Shown in pieces: positions 24,092-31,621 of a DNA stretch of 40,566 bases (position 1 is the first letter of the stretch; every line of letters starts with the position of its first letter). The notes below the pieces were generated by a model that was given only the letters and a program-made list of their open reading frames with translations, was not told the origin of the DNA and ran no database searches. The stretch is from Myxococcota bacterium. GTDB taxonomy: Bacteria > Myxococcota_A > UBA9160 > UBA4427. Location: assembly GCA_028823175.1 (NCBI GenBank), contig JAPKBZ010000037.1:1-40566 (forward strand), in the 5' to 3' direction. The position numbers were made by a program, and so were the translations under genes.

Positions 24092-24814
24092 ATGGTCTAC
24101 GACTGGAAAGCCGGACTCGTTTTCTTCTTTACGCTGATCGCCTTGACAGTGATCGGACGCCGCTTGGTATTTCTCGTTCCCGCTTTTCAGCGCATGCGCG
24201 AGCTGAACCAAGAGGTGGATAAAGTCAAGCTGAAGAGGGCCCGCTTCAAGAAGGCCGTGAAGGCCAGCAGTCAGGTAGGGCTCTATACCAACCTGGCATT
24301 CTATATCCTGGTTCTTCCCTTCGCGGTCAATCTCGAGCCGCGGCCTCTCTGGCGCTACCCGCTGGATATCGTCGCCGTCTTACTCTTCTTCGATTTCTTC
24401 TACTACCTAGTGCACCGCTTCCTCTTTCACGGGAAGAGCCTGCGCAAGGTGCATGCGCTTCATCACCAGGCCCTGAAGCCGACGTATATGGATGCTCTCT
24501 ATGTCCACCCGCTGGAGACCTTCATCGGGCTCTTTCTCTTCCTCTTCTCGATTCCTGCGGTGGGGTTTCTCACGGGAGCCCCGCTAAATGCTTTTTCCAT
24601 GGCAATCGCGACGTTGATTTTCACCCAACTCAACACGATCAATCACACCTATGTAAATCTGCCCTACGGGCCCTACAAGGTGGTGGACTACATCACCTCG
24701 ATCCACGCCGCCCACCACGTGGGTATGGACTCGGGGAATTACGCGACCCTGACCATGTTCTACGACTGGATCTTCGGAACTCTCGAGAAGCCCGTCGATC
24801 GGCCTGAAGCCTAG
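24092..24814 (+). CDS. Fatty acid hydroxylase / sterol desaturase superfamily membrane protein
   Basis: 240 residues, several membrane helices (about 8-30, 63-80, 91-108, 142-160 and 165-183). The di-iron histidines are all present: HRFLFH (108-113), HALHH (121-125), H139, H185 and HAAHH (205-209). Members hydroxylate or desaturate sterols, sphingolipids, carotenoids or fatty acids in the membrane using O2. It is the last gene of the P450-led group, 75 nt after the thiolase-like gene, and converges with the MFS/spermidine-synthase gene after 31 nt. The substrate cannot be told. Confidence 0.92.
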   Translation: MVYDWKAGLVFFFTLIALTVIGRRLVFLVPAFQRMRELNQEVDKVKLKRARFKKAVKASSQVGLYTNLAFYILVLPFAVNLEPRPLWRYPLDIVAVLLFFDFFYYLVHRFLFHGKSLRKVHALHHQALKPTYMDALYVHPLETFIGLFLFLFSIPAVGFLTGAPLNAFSMAIATLIFTQLNTINHTYVNLPYGPYKVVDYITSIHAAHHVGMDSGNYATLTMFYDWIFGTLEKPVDRPEA

Positions 24815-24845
24815 GCGCCCGGGAAAACGAAGCCGGGAGCCGCTT

Positions 24846-27704
24846 TCAGTCGGACGCGGGGGTCTGAGCAGGGGGTGTTGCGCAGACCTCGTTCAGAAGC
24901 TCGGTCAGGGAATCGGGCTCGCGTAGAGTGCGCTGGAACTTCGAGGAGAGCCTGCGTCCCTCCTCGAGTTTGCCGCCCCGGCATAGCGCGTAGGCGCGTA
25001 GGGGTAGGTACGCGTTTGCCCGACCCTGCTGGGAAGCACGCTGGAAATGTTCCTCCGCCGTGGCCCAATCCTGGTGGGTCAACGCCCAGATCGCCAGCGC
25101 GTAGTGGACCTTGGGATTGTTGGGAAATTTCTCTTGGACGTTCTGTGCGGCGCGCACGTAGTCATAGTCGCCTTCGAGAAGCCAGAGGGGCAAGGTTCGC
25201 AGGTCGAGGTCCTCCATCATGGCGTGAACGGGGGGAAGACGGCGGGGGTTCTTTCGGTTCGACTTGGGGTCTCGGACTCCGAAGTGTCGGTTGATGTCAC
25301 GCTGGGCCTCGAAAAAGTCGAGGCTCTGCTCGCGTAGATCCGCGGGCAGGATCGCGTCGAGGCCTCGGCTTTCGATCAGGCGCTGGCGGTTCTGGTCAAC
25401 ATCCATCCAGAGGCGGTAATCGCTCACCCGGACATCCGTGGAGAGTCTTCGCGGGAAATCGTCGGTGAGGGGAAGGGTTTCCCGGGTGATCTCACTGATT
25501 TGATCCGCATCGGCCATGAAGAGAGCGCCGAGCTGTTCGGGGTGTTCGATGCCCAGGGCAACCATCTCGGGTCCGATCTGGGAGTCGTTCCATTGGGCGA
25601 CGATACGCTCCCGGGACGTGGGGCCACTGCGATCACGGCTGCCCATCATGATCCAGTCGAGGCCGGCGCCGTTCCAAAGCGTGCAGTCCTCGAAAACGTC
25701 GCAGAAGGCACGCAGGATCGCCTTGGCATCATCTTCGAGTAGGGAGTGAACGGGGAGCCAGTAGGTGGTGATGCCTCCTTCGGCCAGGCGATCGCGGATG
25801 AGTTGGAAATATTCTCGGGTGTAGAGATTGACGATTCCCGCAAGTTTGGGTGGGGGCGGCTCGCCCGTGATCAGGTCGAAGCGCTCGGGCGTTGTCTGGA
25901 GGAAAAAGCGGCCATCCTCGACGTGAACTCTCACCCGGGGATCGTCGAGAGGGGAATCCATCACGATCTCGTTCAGGGATTCGCGCCCTTGGGAGACGAA
26001 ATCCCGGCTCATCTCGAGAATATCCCGGGAAATGTCGACCATATCGATGCTCTCGAGTTCGCTGCTATCGACCAGGGCGCGAGCCGTTGCTCCCACGCCG
26101 TAGCTGATGAGCAGGGCCTTGCGGGGGGCTTCGTGGAAGGCGATCGGCATGTAAACGAAAAGTTTCATGTAGCGCTGGGCGGCGAGACTGCTGGCCGACA
26201 TGGAGTGGTTGTTGGTGATGAGCCGATAGAAATACGGTTCGCCGAAAATCTCGTGGCGCGCGTAGACGATGGTCTCGGTCAATCCCTCGCGCACCGCGAC
26301 GATTCGGGCCCGGGGCGCATGAGCTTTCACGGCCTGAACGAGAAAACCGTCGCGTAGGATTCCGTGAGGAAAGAGCAGGGCCGTGAGAGCGAATAAGACC
26401 AGCCCTGCTTGGAGCACCCGTCGATTGCGGGGCGTACCGGGACGGATGCCCGCCAGGGTGACGATGCCCGCGGCCCCGGCGTAGCCGAGGCCCAACACGA
26501 AGAGCGACTTCTCGACGCCCAGGGCGGGAAGCAAAAGGAAGCCTGCGAGGAGGGAGCCGAGGGCAGCGCCTAGGGTATTGGCCAGAGTGAGAAGCCCCGC
26601 TGAGCGGGTTTCGCCCCCGAGCTTCGAGTGGAGGACCTCGCCGAGAAGCGTGAAGAGGATTCCAGAGATCGCCGCCACGGGAAACATCAGGGGGATCGCC
26701 AGCCCGAGGATACGGGGCAGGCTCGCGGTGGCTCCCTGAGTGAAGAGGGGAGAGTAGGCTTCGAAGCCGATATAGAGCCAGAGACAGAGCATGCCAGCAA
26801 GAAGGCAGAGAAGTGGGATGGCTGCAGAAGCCTGGCGTCCCGATCCCAGCCAACGGGCGGCCACGAGGCCGCCCGACCCGATGCCCGCGAGCACCACGGC
26901 CAGCATGACGGCGAAGGTGTAGGCGGTCCCCGCGACGAAGAGAATCAGGAAGCGAAACCAGACGACTTCGAGGGCGAGAAGCAATGCCCCCAATAAGAAA
27001 GCCGAGGCAAGAATCCAGCCGCTGCCCTTGGCCAGCTTTTCTCCTGCCGGGCGAGGAGCCTCCGGGGCGGATGGGGCGGTGCCCGGGCCCACGAGCCGGT
27101 CGACGGCCAAAGAAAGCAGGGCCGCTGTGGTATTGCCCGCCGCTGCAACGAGCGCCGTGCCCCGAATCCCGAAGTGCTCGATCAGCAGGATCTCGGCGGT
27201 GAGTACCCCGCAGACGGCACCGAGGGTATTCCAGCCGTAAAGACCGCCAAGGGCCTGGCCAAAACGTCTCTGCTCGTGGTAAAGGGCGGAGACGAGTAGA
27301 GGCAGGGTCGCTCCCATTGCGGTGGCCGGGATCAGCATCAGGGCGAAGCCCACGGAAGTGCGAAGCAGGTTGAGGGGCAGCGGCTGGTCGAGGAGCGGGC
27401 CGAGCCAGGGGGCCAGGGTCGGGGTGATGGCGGGGAGCGAGAAGACGATCACGGTGCCCGTGATGGCGATCACGAGTTCGAGCCCCGCGTAGAGCCGGAC
27501 CGGCCGCTGTAGGCGATCCCCCCGAAAACTCACCCAGGCATTGCCCAGGGCCAATCCTGCCATGAAGCTGGCGAGAACGAGGCTGCTCGCCCAGATTGAA
27601 TTGCCCAGGGCGAGACCGGCCTGGAAAAACCACAGAGTCTCGAACACGAGCGCCGATGCGCCCGACAAAAAGAAGATCAGGTAGAGTAAGGGAGCCAGAT
27701 GCAT
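24846..27704 (-). CDS. Fused MFS-like membrane / spermidine-synthase-like / TPR protein
   Basis: About 952 residues from ATG 27704; a TTG at 27719 adds five. The N-terminal half is a polytopic MFS-like domain of roughly a dozen helices. A class I methyltransferase-fold domain like spermidine synthase follows (about 480-700), with ALLISYGVGATARAL near 530 and NLYTREYFQLIRDRLAEGG. In place of the catalytic Asp motif of true spermidine synthases it has GEPPPPK (near 613), so aminopropyl transfer is unlikely. The C-terminus carries TPR-like helices (about 855-930). Such fusions are widespread in environmental bacteria and of unknown function. Confidence 0.85.
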   Translation of the reverse strand: MHLAPLLYLIFFLSGASALVFETLWFFQAGLALGNSIWASSLVLASFMAGLALGNAWVSFRGDRLQRPVRLYAGLELVIAITGTVIVFSLPAITPTLAPWLGPLLDQPLPLNLLRTSVGFALMLIPATAMGATLPLLVSALYHEQRRFGQALGGLYGWNTLGAVCGVLTAEILLIEHFGIRGTALVAAAGNTTAALLSLAVDRLVGPGTAPSAPEAPRPAGEKLAKGSGWILASAFLLGALLLALEVVWFRFLILFVAGTAYTFAVMLAVVLAGIGSGGLVAARWLGSGRQASAAIPLLCLLAGMLCLWLYIGFEAYSPLFTQGATASLPRILGLAIPLMFPVAAISGILFTLLGEVLHSKLGGETRSAGLLTLANTLGAALGSLLAGFLLLPALGVEKSLFVLGLGYAGAAGIVTLAGIRPGTPRNRRVLQAGLVLFALTALLFPHGILRDGFLVQAVKAHAPRARIVAVREGLTETIVYARHEIFGEPYFYRLITNNHSMSASSLAAQRYMKLFVYMPIAFHEAPRKALLISYGVGATARALVDSSELESIDMVDISRDILEMSRDFVSQGRESLNEIVMDSPLDDPRVRVHVEDGRFFLQTTPERFDLITGEPPPPKLAGIVNLYTREYFQLIRDRLAEGGITTYWLPVHSLLEDDAKAILRAFCDVFEDCTLWNGAGLDWIMMGSRDRSGPTSRERIVAQWNDSQIGPEMVALGIEHPEQLGALFMADADQISEITRETLPLTDDFPRRLSTDVRVSDYRLWMDVDQNRQRLIESRGLDAILPADLREQSLDFFEAQRDINRHFGVRDPKSNRKNPRRLPPVHAMMEDLDLRTLPLWLLEGDYDYVRAAQNVQEKFPNNPKVHYALAIWALTHQDWATAEEHFQRASQQGRANAYLPLRAYALCRGGKLEEGRRLSSKFQRTLREPDSLTELLNEVCATPPAQTPASD

Positions 27705-27766
27705 GGGCGATTTTGGCAAGAATTACTGAGCGGGCAGCCTAGCACGGACCTCGGGAGGGTAGGGCA

Positions 27767-28510
27767 ATGCGACTTCTCACCGCGCCGACCCCCAACGGTT
27801 GGAAGGTCTCGATCATGGTCGAGGAATTGCGCGAGGCCGGGCACCCATTGGCCGATCTCGAGGTCCATTACGTCGACATCATGAAGGGCGAACAATTCCA
27901 GCCCGATTTTACCCGGGTTGGTCCCAACCAGAAGATCCCCGCTCTCGCCGACGGTGACTTTTGTCTGATGGAGAGTTGCGCGATCCTCGAGTATTTGGCC
28001 GATAAGTTTCCGAGTCGCCTGCTCCCCCAGTCTCTCGAAGCGCGCTTCGAGGTCTTGCAGTGGGTGTATTGGCAAGCGGCGAATGTGGGCCCGGTCTTCG
28101 GCAATAAGCTGAGTTATACGCGGTACATGGACGACGTGGATCCCGCAGCCAAGGCGCATCCCCTCGAGCGTTTTGCCACAGAAGCCCAGCGCTTGATGGG
28201 CGTCCTGAGTCGGCGCCTCGCTGGGCGGGATTATGTCTGCGGCGATGAACTCACTTTGGCGGATATCGCCCTCTATCCATGGGTGCGCGGCTGGAAATGG
28301 AGCAAAATCCCCATCGTGGGAATTCCCCATCTAGAAGCTTGGGTCGAGCGGGTACGCGCACGTCCTGGGGTAGGGCGCGGCCTCGCCTACGGGGTACCCA
28401 AGGCGGAGATCGATCAATGGAGCGAAGCCCGCAAGGCCCAGGTGGCGGCCAGCGGATCAAAGATCGCCGCGACTGAGAATCTCGCTGGAAGAGATCCTGG
28501 GGTCAAGTAG
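27767..28510 (+). CDS. Glutathione S-transferase
   Basis: 247 residues. The N-terminal thioredoxin-like domain has TPNGWKVSIMVEEL (8-21), the NQKIPAL cis-Pro loop (54-60) and the glutathione-binding MESCAILEYLA (68-78). The C-terminal helical domain includes LADIALYPWVRG. The TPNG start is typical of the YfcG/YghU-like Nu-class enzymes, which bind two glutathiones and act as disulfide reductases or peroxidases; a detoxifying conjugation role is also possible. GGAGGG lies before the ATG. It is divergent from the MFS/spermidine-synthase gene and 71 nt upstream of the second amidohydrolase. Confidence 0.92.
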   Translation: MRLLTAPTPNGWKVSIMVEELREAGHPLADLEVHYVDIMKGEQFQPDFTRVGPNQKIPALADGDFCLMESCAILEYLADKFPSRLLPQSLEARFEVLQWVYWQAANVGPVFGNKLSYTRYMDDVDPAAKAHPLERFATEAQRLMGVLSRRLAGRDYVCGDELTLADIALYPWVRGWKWSKIPIVGIPHLEAWVERVRARPGVGRGLAYGVPKAEIDQWSEARKAQVAASGSKIAATENLAGRDPGVK

Positions 28511-28581
28511 AACGCTCTGAGTAGGCTGCCTGGCTTTGAGATCAATCGGCCGCAACGTCGATTTTAGGAGGAGAGAACGTA

Positions 28582-29592
28582 ATGTCCGATCAGATCATGG
28601 ATCCTACTGCCTGGCATACCCTTGTTCAGGAGGAAATCGTCGATCCTGAGAGGGCCATCGTCGATCCCCACCACCACCTCTGGCGTCGCATCGGTTTCGG
28701 CCCCTACCTGGTGGACGATCTCTGGCTCGATACGGGATCGGGGCATAATGTTCTCAAGACGATCTTCATGGAGTGCGCGGCGGAATACCGCGAGGATGGG
28801 CCGGAGGCGCTGAAGCCCTTGGGTGAGATCGACTTCGTCGTCGAACAGGCAGAGTTGAGCCGGGCGGGTGGTGCTGGCCAACCCGAGATCGCCGCTCTGG
28901 TTTCCCACGCGGATCTGCGCTTGGGAGATGCGTTGGCCGATGTCTTGGCCGCCCACGAGGAGAGCAGTCGGGGCCTGTTTCGCGGAATCCGTCATGCGGG
29001 CGCCGCGGACGACGAACCCGCGCTGCTGATTCCAGGGCGCCAACCCGCCGGTCTCTATGCCGACTCGGATTTTCGCGCGGGTGTCGCTCTGCTCGGCCGA
29101 CTGGGCCACACCTACGATACGTGGCATTACCATCACCAGAACCCGGATTTCGCCGAACTTGCACGGGCAGTGCCCGATACCCTGCTCGTGCTCGATCATT
29201 TCGGAACGCCCCTCGGTGTGGGCCGCTACGCGGACAAGCGCGAAGAGATCTTTCAGCAGTGGAAGAAGGATGTGGCCGAGATCGCGGAATGCCCCAATGT
29301 GGTGGCCAAGCTCGGGGGGCTTGCCATGCCCGATAACGGTTTCGGTTGGATGGGGCGCGAACTCCCGCCGACTTCGGATGAGTTCGTCGAGGCCCAGCGC
29401 CCCTATTACATGCATATGCTCGAGTGTTTCACTCCCGAGCGGTGCATGTTCGAGAGCAATTTCCCCGTCGATAAGCTCTCGATCTCCTATCCCGTGCTCT
29501 GGAATGGGCTTAAAAAGATGGTGCAGGATTTCTCGGAGGACGAGAAGGAAGCGCTCTTCAGTGGGACGGCAACCCGTGTCTACCGCCTCTAG
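28582..29592 (+). CDS. Amidohydrolase family 2 protein
   Basis: 336 residues with a very strong ribosome site (AGGAGGAGA). The metal-binding start is IVDPHHHLWRR (26-36, H30 to H32). Further signatures are IRHAGA, the strand LLVLDHFGTPLG and the C-terminal MFESNFPVDK, all typical of the COG3618-like branch of Amidohydro_2 (lactonases and hydrolases of carboxylic acid derivatives). It shares only the fold with the amidohydrolase at 13296. It probably forms a unit with the GST gene upstream. The substrate is unknown; lactone or ring-fission product hydrolysis would fit the neighbourhood. Confidence 0.9.
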   Translation: MSDQIMDPTAWHTLVQEEIVDPERAIVDPHHHLWRRIGFGPYLVDDLWLDTGSGHNVLKTIFMECAAEYREDGPEALKPLGEIDFVVEQAELSRAGGAGQPEIAALVSHADLRLGDALADVLAAHEESSRGLFRGIRHAGAADDEPALLIPGRQPAGLYADSDFRAGVALLGRLGHTYDTWHYHHQNPDFAELARAVPDTLLVLDHFGTPLGVGRYADKREEIFQQWKKDVAEIAECPNVVAKLGGLAMPDNGFGWMGRELPPTSDEFVEAQRPYYMHMLECFTPERCMFESNFPVDKLSISYPVLWNGLKKMVQDFSEDEKEALFSGTATRVYRL

Positions 29593-29710
29593 GCCCCAGC
29601 GATTTCCCGGGGTCGACGAGGGCTTCTGAGGGATGAGATTCGGCCCGGGCGGCTTCAATGGGTTTGCCCCGTCGCTGGATCGCCTCGAGGTTCTCCTTTA
29701 AGCTAACCCG

Positions 29711-30385
29711 ATGGTGAAAGGCTCAAGCGACAGTAATCTCACTCTTCGGGCCCTGATCATCAGCGGGCTCATCGCTTTCGGGTTCTATCTGCTCGCGGAT
29801 CTGGGGCTGCTTCGCACGGGGTTGGTCGGGGACAAGAGCTTTATCTCGTACTTGATCCTCGCGGTCTACCTTGGCGCGAGCCTCCACTGGTTTTGGTTGG
29901 TTCATGCCCTTTCGAGGGAGCGCAGGCGTCTCTTGGCTCTCGAGGTCGAAGCGGGAAGGGGCGGGGAGTGGCCCGATGTCGAAGGGGGCCCCCTCGGTAT
30001 TTTGCTCGCCAACGTTCGCAGGCAGGGGAAGCGAGATCATTCGAGCCTGTTGGAGGCCCTCGGAGACGATTTGGCGAATCGACATGCCCTGGGACATTTC
30101 CTGAGCGACGTCTTGTTGAAATTGGGGTTGGTGGGCACGGTGGTGGGTTTTATCCTGATGCTGATGCCCGTGGGTGAAATGGGAGTATTTGATCCCGACC
30201 GCATGCAAGAGCTGTTGGGTTCCATGAGCGCAGGCATGTCCGTCGCGCTCTATACCACCCTGGCCGGTCTCGTGACGAGCACTCTGCTCAAGGCCCAGTA
30301 CTACCTGATCGATGCCTCCCTGGCTGAATTCGTCAACCGAACCACGGTCTTGGTCAATCTGCACCTGGGCTCGGATGCGTCATAG
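29711..30385 (+). CDS. MotA/TolQ/ExbB-family proton-channel-like protein
   Basis: 224 residues with four predicted membrane helices (13-33, 45-66, 134-155, 172-194) and a cytoplasmic loop of about 65 residues. The C-terminal half has the family pattern LLKLGLVGTVVGFILMLMP, then LLGSMSAGMSVALYTTLAGL. This is the segment that lines the ion path and surrounds the partner's helix in MotA, TolQ and ExbB. Its stop overlaps the next gene by 11 nt. No TonB, TolA, Pal or flagellar gene is in the window, so it belongs to an uncharacterised motor-type system. Confidence 0.82.
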   Translation: MVKGSSDSNLTLRALIISGLIAFGFYLLADLGLLRTGLVGDKSFISYLILAVYLGASLHWFWLVHALSRERRRLLALEVEAGRGGEWPDVEGGPLGILLANVRRQGKRDHSSLLEALGDDLANRHALGHFLSDVLLKLGLVGTVVGFILMLMPVGEMGVFDPDRMQELLGSMSAGMSVALYTTLAGLVTSTLLKAQYYLIDASLAEFVNRTTVLVNLHLGSDAS

Positions 30386-30992
30386 GTTCTACCGGCACAC
30401 GGAGTCCCAGGACGCCTTTACGGACGTCCTCTTTAACGTTCTGCTCGGCTTTGCGCTGATGTTCATCGCCTCCCTAGTGCTGATCCAGGATCCCAGCGAT
30501 GAGGGAAAGACTGACCCCAAGGCAGAGATCCTGATCACCATTCGCTGGCCCGATGGTCACCCCGATGACGTCGATACCCTAGTGGAAGGCCCCCGAGGCG
30601 ACTTGCTCTGGTACAACAACAGGGACACGGCGCTGATGCATCTCGACCGTGATGATCGCGGGCTCTTCGCCGACCGAGTTGTTCTCGACGGTGTCGTGGT
30701 GGCGAATCCCATCAATCAGGAGACCGTTACGCTCCGGGCCCTGCAATCCGGCGAGTACGTCGTGAACCTTCTTCATTACAAGTCGAATTACCCGGATCCC
30801 CTGCCCGTCGATGTCAAGGTCGAGAAGCTCAACCCCGAAGTTTCCCTGGTCTTTTACGGACGCCGCAATCTCGAGGGGGCAGGAGACGAGCAGACTGCGC
30901 TTCGTTTTACGATCGGGCCGGACGGCGAAGTTGTGGGCACCAACGAACTTCCCAAAAAATTGCTGGTGAGAGTGGTAGGGGACAAGACATGA
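30375..30992 (+). CDS. TolR/ExbD/MotB-like single-pass membrane protein
   Basis: 205 residues from ATG 30375. A short N-terminus leads to one membrane helix, FTDVLFNVLLGFALMFIASL (15-34). Asp17 stands at its start, the position of the proton-carrying Asp in MotB, TolR and ExbD. The periplasmic part (about 40-205) is rich in beta strands and charged residues and does not look like OmpA, TolR or ExbD C-termini. It overlaps the gene upstream by 11 nt and the gene downstream by 4 nt (ATGA), so the three products are made together. It is probably the stator-stalk partner of the MotA/TolQ-like protein. Confidence 0.72.
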   Translation: MRHRFYRHTESQDAFTDVLFNVLLGFALMFIASLVLIQDPSDEGKTDPKAEILITIRWPDGHPDDVDTLVEGPRGDLLWYNNRDTALMHLDRDDRGLFADRVVLDGVVVANPINQETVTLRALQSGEYVVNLLHYKSNYPDPLPVDVKVEKLNPEVSLVFYGRRNLEGAGDEQTALRFTIGPDGEVVGTNELPKKLLVRVVGDKT

Positions 30993-31561
30993 GCTTCTCG
31001 CCACTGCTGCTGACTCTGGCCTACGTGGCGGTTGCGGCGCTGCTCCTGAACCTGAATCTCGCCAGCCGTTCTTCTCGCGCCGTGAAGGCCCTGGCCATTT
31101 TGATGGTTTCGCTGCTCTATCTCGGTGCTTGGCACGGCTATCGAGGGTTGGTCGGCTGGCCTAGCCCCGACCCCCTGCCCGATAATTTCAGGGTTCTCTG
31201 GGTCAGTATCGAAGACCCCGATAAGGTCAGCGGCGAACCCGGGGCAATCTACTACTGGGTTCGCGCACTCGACCCAGCAGGCCTGGCGACTGGGCCTCCC
31301 CGGGCCTTTAGCGTGCCGTGGGATGAAGACGATGCCGAGGCCGCCCAGTCAGCTCTGGATGGAATGGAGGACGGCGACACCTTCGATGGTCGCCGCACTC
31401 GAATGCCCATGGCGCAGATCGAGGACGAGCACTCGGCGATTGATGACGAGGGAGGTGTTCGAGCCGCTCTGGGTGAGGAAGATCGTCGGCCGAGCTTCGA
31501 GTTCGTGTCCGTGGCCCCACCGACCCTTCCGGCCAAGACCCTGCCCGACGAGACGGACTGA
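30989..31561 (+). CDS. Hypothetical membrane protein, third gene of the motor-like cassette
   Basis: 190 residues. Two hydrophobic helices (about 4-24 and 33-50) are followed by a Trp-containing domain (WHGYRGLVGW; FRVLWVSIEDPDK) and a long acidic tail rich in Asp and Glu. I recognise no family. The ATG overlaps the stop of the previous gene (ATGA). The VLWVSIEDPDK...GAIYYWVRALD stretch suggests a small beta domain, possibly outside the membrane. It would be the accessory subunit of the two proton-channel-like proteins. Confidence 0.65.
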   Translation: MSFSPLLLTLAYVAVAALLLNLNLASRSSRAVKALAILMVSLLYLGAWHGYRGLVGWPSPDPLPDNFRVLWVSIEDPDKVSGEPGAIYYWVRALDPAGLATGPPRAFSVPWDEDDAEAAQSALDGMEDGDTFDGRRTRMPMAQIEDEHSAIDDEGGVRAALGEEDRRPSFEFVSVAPPTLPAKTLPDETD

Positions 31562-31621
31562 TCGCCAGGGGGTATGAACCTTGTCGTCCGCCTGTGAAAA
31601 CAGCTGAAGTCCGCGGCCAGG

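Noticed and set aside
23150..24211. A 353-codon open frame on the minus strand
   Set aside because: Antisense to the thiolase-like and hydroxylase genes. It has no recognisable motif and a His/Arg/Pro-rich composition typical of shadow frames.
26065..27633. A 522-codon open frame on the minus strand
   Set aside because: Same strand but another frame of the MFS/spermidine-synthase gene. It is extremely Arg/Pro/Gly-rich, a shadow.
28564..29658. A 364-codon open frame on the minus strand
   Set aside because: Antisense to the amidohydrolase gene, which has a strong ribosome site and metal motif.
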